From Uranotaenia lowii (taxonomy: Eukaryota > Arthropoda > Insecta > Diptera > Culicidae): a DNA stretch of 64,000 nt. Position 1 is the stretch's first letter. Every line of letters starts with the position of its first letter. The stretch lies in assembly GCF_029784155.1 (NCBI RefSeq), contig NC_073692.1, positions 67,899,888 to 67,963,887 of the forward strand, given 5' to 3'. The notes below the pieces were generated by a model. The model did no database searches, was not told the origin of the DNA, and saw only the letters and a program-made list of their open reading frames with translations. The translations under genes and the position numbers were made by a program. This document shows positions 46,401 through 58,200 of the stretch, piece after piece.

Positions 46401-48503
46401 AAATCTGGACGCACTGTTTATTATACCATAGCGCTGCTAGTTGTCGGATCTGAAATTTTTTTACAGTACTTTGTTCGGAAATGTTTCCTCTATCAGTGCT
46501 GAAAATTTCATTACGATTCGTGTTGTTCCAAAATAGTTACACGTGATAGAAGCCGCGAGACGAAAATAATTTTGGACACCCACTTTTAAAAACCCGATGG
46601 GGTCTGGTTCAAAATTCGCGAAATCTCATTTAAGGAGGCTTCCTGACCAAAAATTTTACAAAGCCACTGCACTGGTCGGAGTGATGTCCCCATCAAGTTC
46701 AAATTCGTTTTTGTCAATAACTTTGCAGAAAAGTGTTTGATCTGGCAAGATATTTGGAGCTGCGGCCGAAAACCCCCAGTTTTTTTTTGTAAAAAACAAG
46801 ACCATGGACTCCGAAATGTAGAAGGAGCAGTGCCTGAAAAATGTTTTTTTCCTTTTGTTAGATCTCACAAAGAACCAGTAAAGATTTTGCTAGATTTAGC
46901 TAGCTGCCACTACAGCGAAGAGGTACTACAGTGGTATCGGGCCAACTGGTGGATTTTGTCGAAAAAGACGTCAACCCACCCAACTGCCCTTAATTTGACT
47001 TCAAAATTGTCGATAAAAATCCGGGCAATATCCGGGCAAATTTGGTCAAAACCTAAAATTAACTTATCAAAAATCAAGAAAAAAAGTTAAAAAAAATAAG
47101 TTTTCATTCATATTTAGCCCCAGATTTTAAATCGTATTTCAGGCTTTCCAAAAACCTTTCCTGAATATTTTTGAAATACTTGCTTCAAAAATATCGTTAT
47201 GGATGCATTAATTAAAAAAATGTCAACACAATATGATTAAAGTTGATGAATCTGCGACTGGTGAATGCATTTGATTTATTTAGTTTGATTTGAGAACGAG
47301 AGTGATAATAAACTTGGGCAGAATCTGATCTCTTCTAATGAAGTCCGGGCAACCGAGACCTGATTTTTCCCAAAATTAATATTGAAATCCCGGCCTAACA
47401 TGATAAAAACCGGGCAGTCTGAAAACCTTTGTTTAAAAAAGGTGAAAGTTTGTTTTGAGAACGTCACATTTTTGGTATTTATCCTTTCATTCAGATATCG
47501 AACTGTGTAAAAGTTCACTTTGATTGGACAACTATACGGCTACCCCTAAAACGCCCTCAAGTTAAAAGAAATAATGGAATTTATAAAAAATTCCATTAAA
47601 AAACCATAATCAATCCTAAAAAGTTGTTTTCCAATCCAAAACCTTAACGTAATTTTTTTTGTGGTTTCGCAGTGTTGCCATAACTTTTAAGGATATTTTT
47701 ATTTACATTTTCACTATTTCCATACCAAGTTTCAAACACATTTTAAAGTCTTATTTTAGACACGGATGCCATAATGTTGGTAAAGTGTCAAAAATAAAAC
47801 ATAATATTTTTTTTAAAGTCTTTCAGGGGCCTTCTAGTTATCCGAATGAGCTAAAACTTTGCCAGTATTCATTTAATCATCGATTGAATCAAGATTAAGG
47901 GTAAACAGTGGTCCAAAAGCAATGTGGTATAAAGAAGGCGATGAACAAATACGCACACTATTACAGAACTCGTTATTCAAAAAGTTAAAAGTTAAACAAA
48001 GCCTAGGTCACTTGCCAGGATAATTATGTATTCTAGGCGAGAATCGTAAACAGCAGTTAGCAATGATTTTTTTCGCTATGAAGTTTTCGCTGATACAGCA
48101 ATGGTGGTTGTTTGTTTGAAAATTCAACTGACGTCACGAATTGGCATGGTTACAATGTTAACAAAAAAACTTTTACTAACACTTTGCACGAGATTTCCAC
48201 CGCCATCTGAGATATGTATACAGGTTGGTCCGAAAGGGCCTAAAATGAAACTTTTTCCAAGTGCTTTTGTCTTTCATTTAAGCTGTTATTTGGGTGTCTT
48301 CAGAACATTTCCTGGTAAGACCGTTCCTCATAACGTGAAAGTATTAAAAATTAATCATAGCCTGCTTCAATAAAACAACACAAACTTTTTTTTTAAGGAG
48401 AGAGAGAGACAAAGTATGACTCGTTGAAACTAAGAATTCAACAAACTTTTGCCAATCGGGAAACGGGCGCGTGGAGGAAAGTAGTGTCAAGCTAAGTTTT
48501 TAG
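43407..48503. other. No gene recognised; less AT-rich tract 44.4-46.1 kb
   Basis: Bases 44,390-46,100 are markedly less AT-rich. They contain open frames of 261 codons (44,105-44,890, plus), 178 codons (44,941-45,477, minus) and others that overlap on both strands, with no domain I recognise. This could be a host promoter/UTR or exon cluster or the LTR of an unknown element. CCGGGCAATATCCGGGCA-type motifs at 47,020-47,420 match those at 38.1-38.5 kb. A CTGACGTCACG site lies at 48,129. Confidence 0.35.
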
Positions 48504-48505
48504 TA

Positions 48506-49406
48506 CCGTAAAACGGGGTAACATTGATCACCGGGGTAGCTTTGATCTGCATGACGTTTTCCCACATAATCATAAATAACTATGTTTAAAGATAAAATAT
48601 TTTAAAAAATTTTTCCACTTTTAAAAACCTACATGTTAGGATTCAAATTTGGATAAACTAGGTTTGTTATCAAAAATATCAAATGTAAGTAAAATATTCT
48701 TTAAAAATCTTGATTTTTTTTTTTCGAAGGCTCACAAACAAAAACCCTTCCTGATGAAACCAATGCGTTTAGAAGGAACAGGTTGATTTATGTGACGATT
48801 CAACTTTTTTTCTTAGTAAATTTATAGTTTTGGTGTAGTTTCTGTTATATTTTGAATTAAAATTTTTAATGTTTTCAAAATAGGGACGTTGTTCAAGAGC
48901 AAACCAGTCTAGGTCAAAAGGCTAGAAACCCTATCAAGTGGTAAAGTTTAAAGGAAAAAATGATAGAGAAATAGTGCAAGGGCCTAGAAAATAGAATGAA
49001 GGCAAAATTTATTTTTTTTTGCAGTTCAAATTTTATAAATAATGTTAAAAAAAAGCTCCTGAATTTATGCAGCATCATTGTCCATCTTTCCATTTTAGTT
49101 GTTGTTCGGCCTTAACACACGAACTGCCCTAGTTAATCAATTACTAGCATTTTTGAAAATCATAAATGTGTTTTAACGAGAAAACTCGTAAAAACCGTCA
49201 AAATAGAGACTGATTAATTTTACTCCAAAGCATCAAATTCTAAACAAAGACTCAATCGATTTTTAAAACAAACTTAAAGAAGTCTGATAAATTTTTCAAC
49301 CAAGTTTTACGTTCATAGGAGTCCAGTACTAGTTTTAAGAATATGGAACATGCCAAATCGAGAAATATTGAAAAAAAAAAGTAATCAATCTTACCCCGTT
49401 TTACGG
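48506..49406. mobile_element. TA-type MITE (CCGTAAAACGGGGTAA termini)
   Basis: The left end CCGTAAAACGGGGTAACATT and the reverse complement of the right end CCGTAAAACGGGGTAAGATT differ at one base. TA flanks both ends (48,504-48,505; 49,407-49,408). 901 bp, non-coding, AT-rich interior. Probably mobilised by a Tc1/mariner-type transposase encoded elsewhere. Confidence 0.85.
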
Positions 49407-49687
49407 TACTTGAATCAAGTTTCAAGATGTGGTGTTTTTTACTGATTCACTTGCTGCATTTTACCCTAGAAGTTCGCAAAATAAAGGAAAATGAAACATT
49501 AAATTGCAATAGCTTCCTTCGGAAGGAAAGGTCATAAAAACTTAAGATCTTGTGCAAAATGTGCGTATTGTTTTGCTCAATAAATGTTGTGATCATCATA
49601 TTTTTGTTAATTCAAAACTATCAATAGTTAATTATCAAAAAAAAAGTATGTTTAAAACTTAATGCTTCATAAATGTGCACTGAACTT

Positions 49688-49830
49688 TTAGCCAACTGTC
49701 ATGAGTTTGAGTCCCGGTCACGGCATACAAAGTACATTTTCTGTGGGCTGGTGGTTTTAGCATTTGTAAGATGCTAGCCATAATATCCTCGAAAGTTGAA
49801 CGCTCAGAGTTAAGTAAGAAGGAATCTTTT
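49688..49830 (+). mobile_element. Possible truncated SINE (second family)
   Basis: A box-B-like GAGTTTGAGTCCCGG is followed by a body including TGGGCTGGTGGTTTTAGCA and GATGCTAGCCATAATATCC, ending AGTTAAGTAAGAAGGAATC. Box A is missing, consistent with 5' truncation. The assignment rests on the tRNA-like box B and recalled resemblance to insect SINE tails. Confidence 0.4.
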
Positions 49831-51220
49831 CGAGAAATCATTAAAAAACAGAAAGGAAGGCCATAACCTGGCTTACCAAATTCAATAAAACAAACGGGTG
49901 GGAGGATTGGTTATTCTCTGACAAGATATACTCTTTTTGAAAATATCATAATAATTCACGATCTTATCAGATTTTTCGTTCGAAAATCTAAACTTCTGTG
50001 TTAAATAAAAAAAAACAATTAGCCCGTTAGGTTCATATTTGGCCTGTTTACTTTTTTGGCTTTATCATCTTTATTCTCTTTCTCCCCTAGTTAAGGAAGT
50101 AGGCTATGCCTCGTGCGAACAACACGCGTTTTTATCTCCGTCCGCGAAAATTTGGTTTAAATTGAATTCTAAACAAATTAATTAAAGTACATCGAATGGC
50201 TACCACCGGATAGTAAGAAACCAAGGTACTTCATGGAAGTGACCATCGGAGGGCCGTGGGATATCGTGAAGTAAAATTGTGACGGAATTTTATTTGGATT
50301 CCCAGACTGATGGCTGTTGGTGATCGAAATCATATACTACTATTCGAGAAGATTTTGTGTGGTTTTGAGCTGATGAAGAGACAAAAAGGTTCTCATGAAA
50401 TTTGTTGTTGTAAAGTGATTATTTTCTCGTATACTAAAAATTGAATTGTGAAAGTTATACTAAATAATCGCTGCGCTGAAATTAAGAAACTAAATGTACA
50501 GCTACTGTGAAAAAGTGTTAAAAAATTTGAAAATCCAAATCGTGTGGGAAAGAATTTCATCATTAATTTGGCATACATTCCTCCGATTACGCAGAACGGC
50601 TTTCCGAGGGCCGAGCCGCTAATTGTAAAGAAATTTCTATGGAAATAAGTTTCTAAAGATGTGTTTATTCTTGTTCTGTGTTATAGCGAAAAAGGTGGTT
50701 TTGGTTGAAGTGATGACGTGACGATTTTGAAATAAATATGTCCGGAAGGTATCATCTTCCAATGTAATCAGAAAGCTTATTAGTTTTCCGTGAAGTTAAA
50801 AGGGCTTGAGGTAGAGAGGCGGCCTCAAAGCGGTACTGTATTCTCGGTGTTAATTCTCGTCTTACGAGCTGCCTGGCAGAAGAATGGATGGAACTGTTGC
50901 TGGAATGAATTGGTTGCTGCGATTGACAGCAATTTTATGGAAAATAACGGAAGTGTGGTTAAGAATTAGTATTACTGAAAATAGCAACCCCATTCAAGAT
51001 TACCAGAATCAGGAAGAACTGGGAGATAGCAACGGCGGAAACCTAGCACTTTTCAATAAACTTTGGTGAGATCGTTTCTTTGTGAAAACTTTATGCGTTT
51101 ACATGATTACGTTTTATTTTTTCTGGTTGTGTGCTTGGGCGGAGATTGCTTTTTAGCACTTCAATTATTATATTTGGTGATTTATTTCTTTTCCAATTGT
51201 AAAATTCTTTCAAAAAAACT
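49831..51220. other. No gene recognised
   Basis: Mixed-composition DNA with open frames of about 60 codons only (for example 50,884-51,069). No repeats or motifs that I could assign. Confidence 0.4.
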
Positions 51221-52478
51221 TTTCGAGTTCTGAACAGGACCACAGAGAACCAGAGTTCGGGCTGGAGCCCCAACCGTGATTTCAAAATAAACGACGCCAT
51301 TTTTGTAACTTAGCTAAGAGCCACCAGATGTCGTTATCGGTACTTTTATTTTTTCCATTTTTTCTACACGCTCAGACGATAGTACCTTCAACGAGTGAAA
51401 AATGCGCTCAAAGCCAAATTTATTTTCAATCACTCAATCGGGTATTAAAATAATTGTATGGTTTTTCAGTTTTTGGCCTTTGTTTGTTTTTGTCGACATG
51501 CAGTTCACTACATCAAGACTAAATTGAATTTTTTTTTTTATAATTTAGAATAAATTTCAATGATAAACACAAATTTAAAAATTCGTTCAGTATTCTTTTT
51601 TCTTTCACAAAATTGTTAATTGGCGCATGGTGTTAATCGGATATCTGTAATAAGTATAATAGAAGGGGGGAATACTTGAAGAATTTATAAAATTTTGATA
51701 TCGAGTTGCTTTTAAAAGCATTTTACTATTCCCTTAATTTTTTCGAATTCTTAGGTGTCCGGGTGACCTCCATGCAATTACTTGGCTCTGCTAAGAGGAA
51801 AAATTCAATATTAAGAAGCTATTCCAATTTTCAAATATTTTCGGAAGTAGGTACTGAAGTCCAATCCTGGCAGAAATGACGCGATGTTTACATGCTAGAG
51901 TTTCGCAATGTTCGAACAAAGATGATACTTTCGATTAATTAGATTTGAAATGCTTATAATGGTATCATAAATTAACACATCATACGGCGGCAAATGTTAA
52001 CTGAACTATTATTGAAATTATAATTCATATTAAAACAGACACATAATTAAAATCTTATATGAACTTTCTCTTTAACCAACTAAATAATGCTTTTTTTCTC
52101 AAACAAAATCAGTGGCTCAATACAAAACGAGTACCAAATGAGGTAACATTGCCAAAAGAAAAAGATTTCGTTTAGAGAACATATGCAAATTTCATTATGT
52201 TACTTTTTCTACACCCCAAAAAAAGAAAACTAGCTGAACTCCGTTTTGGTGCGACCTATAAGTAAATTTTGGGTTATTTTTGTTCTGAGTGTTCTCAACT
52301 GTTGACAAAAAAAATCGACAACAACAGCTGAGTCACTTAGCTAAGAGCCACTAGATGGTGCTGTTTTTAGGCCAATTTTAACGGTTTTAAAATGGCCGAC
52401 GATTCAAATTCTTACACACGGATTCGACACATATTTGTTCGGAGCCCGTTCTCTGGTTCTCTGTGACAGGACTCGAAA
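51221..52478. mobile_element. Putative 1.26-kb element with inverted termini
   Basis: The left end TTTCGAGTTCTG...CCACAGAGAACCAGAG and the reverse complement of the right end TTTCGAGTCCTG...CACAGAGAACCAGAG match over about 38-48 bp with a small indel. CTTAGCTAAGAGCCACnAGATG also occurs twice, in direct orientation, at 51,309 and 52,337. No transposase and no clear target duplication. Confidence 0.5.
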
Positions 52479-53100
52479 GATTTTATGTTCTTTTAATATT
52501 TTCCGTTTCTCTTTTTATTTTCAAGAGCGAGTAAAGGCGCTTTATCCTTGGTCGATGACCAGAAATGATTGTACATTGAAATTCAAAACAGTTGAACGAA
52601 GAATTATAATTCTTAGAATTTTTAAATCATTTTATTCATTACATCCCGTTCTGTAAAATGTTTCTGTTCTCAAGTTTTTGTGATTTCTATGTACAAAATA
52701 AATCATTTCCAGCTCCTGAAGAATGGTCCTACTGAGAGTGATATTACTTTACATTACGTTTGGTTTCCTCATCAAGAAGCATTTTTCTTAGCATGCTTCC
52801 AACGATACTGCCCCTTCGAAACGTATGGTACTGGTGGTCCACGTTTCTTCCTGTTCCTGTGTTCCAGATGTCTCTGCGTTCTCAGCTTTATTTTAATTTT
52901 ATACCGTAAACATATTTTTTCTCCAACGATAGATTTTGTGGGCTTCATACTGACTTTTTCTTAAGTATTCAACCGAACCCATGTATCTTTACCAGAAAAC
53001 CAAATTGCATATATTTCTTTACACAGCCTCCTTTGCTTATTAAAAAAAATCCAAAAATTTAAATAGTAGGACTATGGAATTCAGTAAAATTGTTAGAAAA

Positions 53101-53690
53101 CTTTGATTTATCGGCCTAGCGGTGAAAAGTGATGTCCTTTTTAGTAGGGACATCTAAAGATTATGAAATTTTTTTTTTTTTTTTATATAGATGGATAGAA
53201 GGTTAGAAGAAATGAAAGATGGTGAAAATGAGCGGGTAGAATTTGTCTAGAAGCATTACCATCACATACCAAATTTTTGTTCCTCACGAGCCTACTACTA
53301 TGAAGTGGTAGATACAGATAGAGTTGCATCTACCACCACACATTAGTAGGCTTAGCGTGGTCCGCCCCACAAGCGAGAACTTGTAGTGCGGACGAGTTCG
53401 TCCGCACTACAAGTTCTCGCTTGTGGGGCGGACCACGCTAAGCCTACTAATGTGTGGTGGTAGATGCAACTCTATCTGTATCTACCACTTCATAGTAGTA
53501 GGCTCGTGAGGAACAAAAATTTGGTATGTGATGGTAATGCTTCTAGACAAATTCTACCCGCTCATTTTCACCATCTTTCATTTCTTCTAACCTTCTATCC
53601 ATCTATATAAAAAAAAAAAAAAATTCATAATCTTTAGATGTCCCTACTAAAAAGGACATCACTTTTCACCGCTAGGCCGATAAATCAAAG
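53101..53690. repeat. Near-perfect 590-bp palindrome
   Basis: Two arms of about 294 bp read as exact reverse complements around a GT centre at 53,396-53,397 (GTGCGGACGA GT TCGTCCGCAC). The only differences I see are in the poly-T/poly-A tracts (about 2 nt). A 16-bp direct repeat, TAAAATTGTTAGAAAA, lies immediately left (53,085-53,100) and at 53,725-53,740. The bounded insert therefore includes 34 further bases on the right. A diverged single arm is at 9,525-9,812. No coding. Confidence 0.92.
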
Positions 53691-53740
53691 TAACAAACAA
53701 AAATTACGGTGGTTAATCTCTTCATAAAATTGTTAGAAAA

Positions 53741-54624
53741 TTTAAACAAAATGTAAAGATGAAAATAAGTTTTTAAACATTTTCGAAAGTAATTTTTTTA
53801 CAATAAACTTTCTTGCATTTTAAAAACCCACTTATAAAATTTAAATGATTTCTCAAGGTTGCAGCATTTCAGTGGCCTTTGTTTAAATTATAGTATTGGA
53901 AAGTTTTTGCGTCCTGAACCGGAATATTTAGTCAGTTTTTGTATATTACATGTATTTTTTGTGATATGGCGTTTATCGGAATAAAAATTAATTAGATTTT
54001 AGAGGAAACAATCATTGATAAGACAAGGCAACAGCTTTTCTTGTCGAAGCTTTGATTTGTCTAGCGACTCTAGTTTTAGAAATACAAGGCATTTAATATA
54101 TTCAATTCTAGTATTTTTAGCAATATGTAAAGATATCATTCCAACCATTTTTGTCATCAATAAAGAAAGTCTTCGAGTATTTTATTTTGAAGAAATAAGC
54201 CGATAAACTTTGTTAAAGATTGCAAAACGATTTGACATATGGTCTTAAAAATATCAAAAATTAAAATTGGTTTACATCTTCAAAATTTTCTCTAAGTTTC
54301 TGTATTCTGCAGAGTTTAAAAAAAATATAGAAAGAAAACCTCCATAACTTTTTCTCTCAAAAGTGTATTATTAAAAAACCTTTATTTTTAAAATATTTGC
54401 ATTGTTCTTTAGATTAGGGATTGGGATATAAAGGCCAAAATGGTCGATTTAAAGTTAATAATGCAAGACAATGCTTCATATTTCAACTACATTTGGTGAT
54501 TATTTCAGTTTTTTTTAAATTTCAAGTAAAAATCAAAATGGAAATTTAAGAAAAATTTATGAAAACGACCCAACATAACAACTTAAAAGCGTGTTTTCTA
54601 AAAACAATCGATTTTTTGCACATA
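53741..54624. other. AT-rich DNA, nothing recognised
   Basis: Short open frames only; no repeat structure noted. Confidence 0.45.
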
Positions 54625-54626
54625 TA

Positions 54627-55600
54627 GGGGAGAATGAGGATACTTGATCCCTGGGGATACTTGATTCCTTAGCTATATCTCGAAACTGTTGTCTTACAAA
54701 GATCAAATGTTCTAGTAAAATGTGCCGAAATAAGCAAAATAACAATGCTTGCAGTTTAAAAAATTTTAACAAAATAATAGTTTGAGTAATTGAACTTTGT
54801 TTGAAAAATTTCACAAAATGTAACTTGAAGATCTTTTTTCATCACTTTAAAATGTTTCTTTACATAGGAAAATTATGAAAAAAATATTTGTTTCAATGTA
54901 TCAATCGTTCGGGCGTAAAATAAACTTCATAGTGCCATATTTTCAAAGCAATGGAAAACTTTCAACTTTTTTCAGAAAAAGTTTTCTTAAATGTTGATTA
55001 TGGGTACAATTGATCCCCTAGAGTTGGGTACAATTGATATCCCTTCCAAACAGCATATTCTTCTTCTAAATTGATCGTTATGATTGCTGATTACGAAATT
55101 ACTAATATTTATTCAAAAACTAATATTTATCAAACAATTGTCTGAAGAAAAGAGCAACAATAATTAATTTTCTCTTAATTATAAAAAAAAGCGCCTTTAA
55201 GTATGCAATGTTATTAGCGTTGAGGTAAAGTTATAGAATTTTCTTCTTATGTCTGCTATAAATTGCGAAATGAGAACAAACATGACCGAAATAGTCAATT
55301 AACATTCTATCTTGGGGTTTTGTTTGATTTTTATACAAGGATTAGGGCTTCCTGAATGAAAGATCAAGTCTCCTTCAATAGGGGATCAAGTCTCCCTTAA
55401 CTTCAGAAAAATCGCATTTTTTTTACTCCCACGAAAATGCTTCTAGTTCATCAACGGGTTCAAGTATCGTTCTAAGTTTTGGAGCATAGAAACTTGAAGT
55501 TACAAGCTGTCAGAAAATGTCAAAGACGGCGAGTTGCTAATTTTTTCTTAAATGATATGGTGAAAATAAGAAAAGGGGATCAAGTATCCCCACTCTCCCC
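54627..55600. mobile_element. Complete TA-type MITE (GGGATACTTGATCCC termini)
   Basis: The left terminus GGGGAGAATGAGGATACTTG and the reverse complement of the right terminus GGGGAGAGTGGGGATACTTG match, both followed by ATCCC. TA flanks both ends (54,625-54,626; 55,601-55,602). The interior repeats GATCAAGT and TTGATCCC motifs several times. Truncated relatives lie at 1,247-1,417 and 22,340-23,021. Non-coding; probably Tc1/mariner-type. Confidence 0.85.
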
Positions 55601-55602
55601 TA

Positions 55603-56780
55603 CCCATTTGAAATCCGCGCTCCCAAATAAATCACACTTAGCTCCTAAATTCTTGGTATCTCAGATAATGGAAATTTTGCTGTTTGTGTAATTGATGATC
55701 CAAAAACAAAAACTTGATTTGGAATTTGTTTTTCTTCCTACAATCAATCAAACAATTCTAATTTTCTGGTTTCAGAGATAAAATGATAAAAAAAATGAAT
55801 TTTACAATTTAATAAACTTGAAACAATAACACTACAAGTTTTCCAGACATTACTGAAGAAAGTGAAAAATGGTTTTATTTCATTTACAAAATTTGTTGTT
55901 AAATTCAAAACGATTTAGCTGTCGCTTGAACAAACATTCAAAATTCTATATGGTTTGAAACTTCTTTCAAAAATCGATACAATTCCCGTTTTTAACAGAA
56001 TGGAGAAAAGTTACCAAATAAGATGTATTAGCTTTCTTTGCAGAAATTCAAAATTTCTTGCGGTCTTGACGATCACTGATTTAAAACCTAAATTTTGATA
56101 GTTAAAAGTAATTTTAGACACTTTTTTATAAAGAAGTGCAGAAATTTCATAAATGACTCTCAACCTATTTTCAAATGTTATTGGAAAACAAAATAGATAA
56201 AAACGCCCAAACAAATCAGAATTTGCAAGTAAATTCATTGCACCTGTAACATGGCTACCGGTTTGTTGGTGTGTTTAATTTTAAATTATTTTTTAGTTAA
56301 AATGGTTGATTTTAAATTATGAACTTGTTTAATAACACTTCTTTAACCCATTCTGAGAAGAAGAATTTTTTTTAAATGTGTCAAGATTAGAGTTTCAATA
56401 CAAAAGGTTTGTGAAATAACCATTCGAAATTTACAAATTGCTTCAATTTATGAATGTCATATAGTGTAAAATGTTTTAGGCTTATATTGTTTTAAATTTT
56501 TTGAAAAGTTTGTTAACATTTATATTTTAACACCATCTGGGATCAAGTAGTTACCCGTTACTACGGTACAATCATTTTTTGAACTTAAAATTTTACTTGA
56601 AAAATACTTCAAGGGAGAGTTGGACACCGCTCCTCCAGTTCACAAGGCCTTTTATGTATGGGAAAATTTCATGATAGAAATTTGAAAACTGTCCATATAT
56701 ATCCATACAGTTTTGTAGATTGGTAAATAAATTAGCCATTGGAAAATTTCAGCTCTATCAAAGGTTCGATTTTTTGACCA
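55603..56780. other. AT-rich DNA, no gene seen
   Basis: Short open frames only. From about 56,600 (GGGAGAGTTGGACACCGC) the composition shifts toward that of the following foldback element, which may begin there. Confidence 0.4.
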
Positions 56781-57245
56781 TCCAAAACCACCTTAGGGGT
56801 GTCCAAAGAAAATCGGACAAATATAAATTCAAATTTTGAAGCCAAATGACTTTAAAATGCATAAAACGTCAATATTCGGTGTTATTTGGAATAAAAATTT
56901 TCGTCAAAAATATACTCTAGGATTTTAAAAATCACCTAAGGGGGGCCAAAGGATACCGAAAAATTTGAATTTTAGTTTTGATGCCAGAATTGCATGGAAG
57001 TCGAGATCCTGTGTTATCTCGATAAAACATCATTGGCTCAAAATTGACTTTTTGGAACATTCTGGGAACACCAGCCGATTTTTGAAGAAACAAGTCTCAG
57101 AAAATTGCTTTTTGGCCATTTTTTTCGAGTGTACACCAGTTCTCGACGTTTCACGCATTTAAAAGTCATTTGGCATCAGAATTAAAATTTCGATTCTCCC
57201 GATTTTTTTGGAAGGAGCTAAAAAAATCACAAAAATCTCGCTTCG
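56781..57245. repeat. Foldback element with imperfect inverted arms
   Basis: AAAATCGG..., then GCCAAATGACTTTAAAATGC and ATAAAACGTC at 56,802-56,870 are repeated inverted at 57,145-57,213 (GACGTTTCACGCATTTAAAAG, then TCATTTGGC). Outer boundaries are uncertain and no target duplication was found. Confidence 0.55.
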
Positions 57246-57659
57246 GTGATTTTTTTGGGGACCAAAATCGAAATTTTGAGCACTTTGAGGCTCCCCTGAA
57301 TCAAGTGCGATTGAACTAAAACGTTTCACAGATTAGTACTCTTGGATCAATCTACAAGATGTATCTAGACGGTTATCGAAATTCAACATGACTCATTTGG
57401 CTACCACCCTAACCTCCATGTAAAAATTTTAACATGTTGCAAAAATGTTGCAAAAAAAGTCGTCTTTAAATCGCATTGAATTGTAAAGTTGTCTTAATCA
57501 ACGTTATTGAAATAAACTAGTTGTCATTTATTTTGATTTCCTGAAATGTTGATGATAAATTAATCTACATGTAATCTACGCATTGAAGCGAATATGATTG
57601 GAATGGTAAAAAAAACATAAACACACATATCATGTGCATTACTGTGCAATATACTTCAT

Positions 57660-57872
57660 CGATTGAGGGTCATTTTGAATTTCTTAATCCCTTGGGTCTC
57701 AAATATTTCATTGTGGTTCAAAACTCATCAATGATTTTTCGCAAAATTATTACTAATGTTGACATGTAAATATTACTTAAAAATTTTGCAAGAAATCATG
57801 AATGAGTTTTGAACCAAAGATTTTCAGAGCCCAGGGTAAGAGAAATTCAAAAATGACCCTAAATCGACTCAG
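57660..57872. mobile_element. Short foldback MITE
   Basis: Arms 57,660-57,748 and 57,782-57,872 are inverted copies with scattered mismatches: GAGGGTCATTTTGAATTTCT against AGAAATTCAAAAATGACCCT, and GGTTCAAAACTCATCAATGA against TCATGAATGAGTTTTGAACC. The spacer is about 33 bp. Non-coding. Confidence 0.75.
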
Positions 57873-58024
57873 TCTACTGTGTTATGGTTGCTGAATTACC
57901 AAATAGTAATGTTTAAATAGTCTATTGCAAAACATATACAAATTTTTTAAGTAGAGCTTCATTAAGTTTTTTTTAATTGGCTTAATTTTTGATTTTAATG
58001 TGAAACTCGATGAACATACATAAT

Positions 58025-58200
58025 AAGGGATATAGCTCAGTTGGCTAATCAGTTGTCTCCTTAGTCGATGTCCACGAGTTTGAGCCTTAGAGTAAACATC
58101 GAACACAGTTGTACCGAATAACTTTTTGAAAACTGTCCGCCGAATGCAACGTTCATACAGAGTCGTGAATACCATAAAATTGTAAAACCGAATATAACCG
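58025..58200 (+). mobile_element. tRNA-derived SINE, copy 2
   Basis: Same family as the copy at 6,925-7,110: GGGATATAGCTCAGTTGG (box A), CGATGTCCACGAGTTTGAGCC (box B, one change), AAACATCGAACACAGTTGTACC, and the GCAACGTTCATACAGAGTCG body. The tail is A-rich. More diverged in the tRNA part than copy 1. Confidence 0.85.

Noticed and set aside
53101..53690. The palindrome as a pure assembly artefact
   Set aside because: Not excluded, but the 16-bp flanking direct repeat, the 34 extra bases on one side and the independent monomer at 9.5 kb favour a real insertion.
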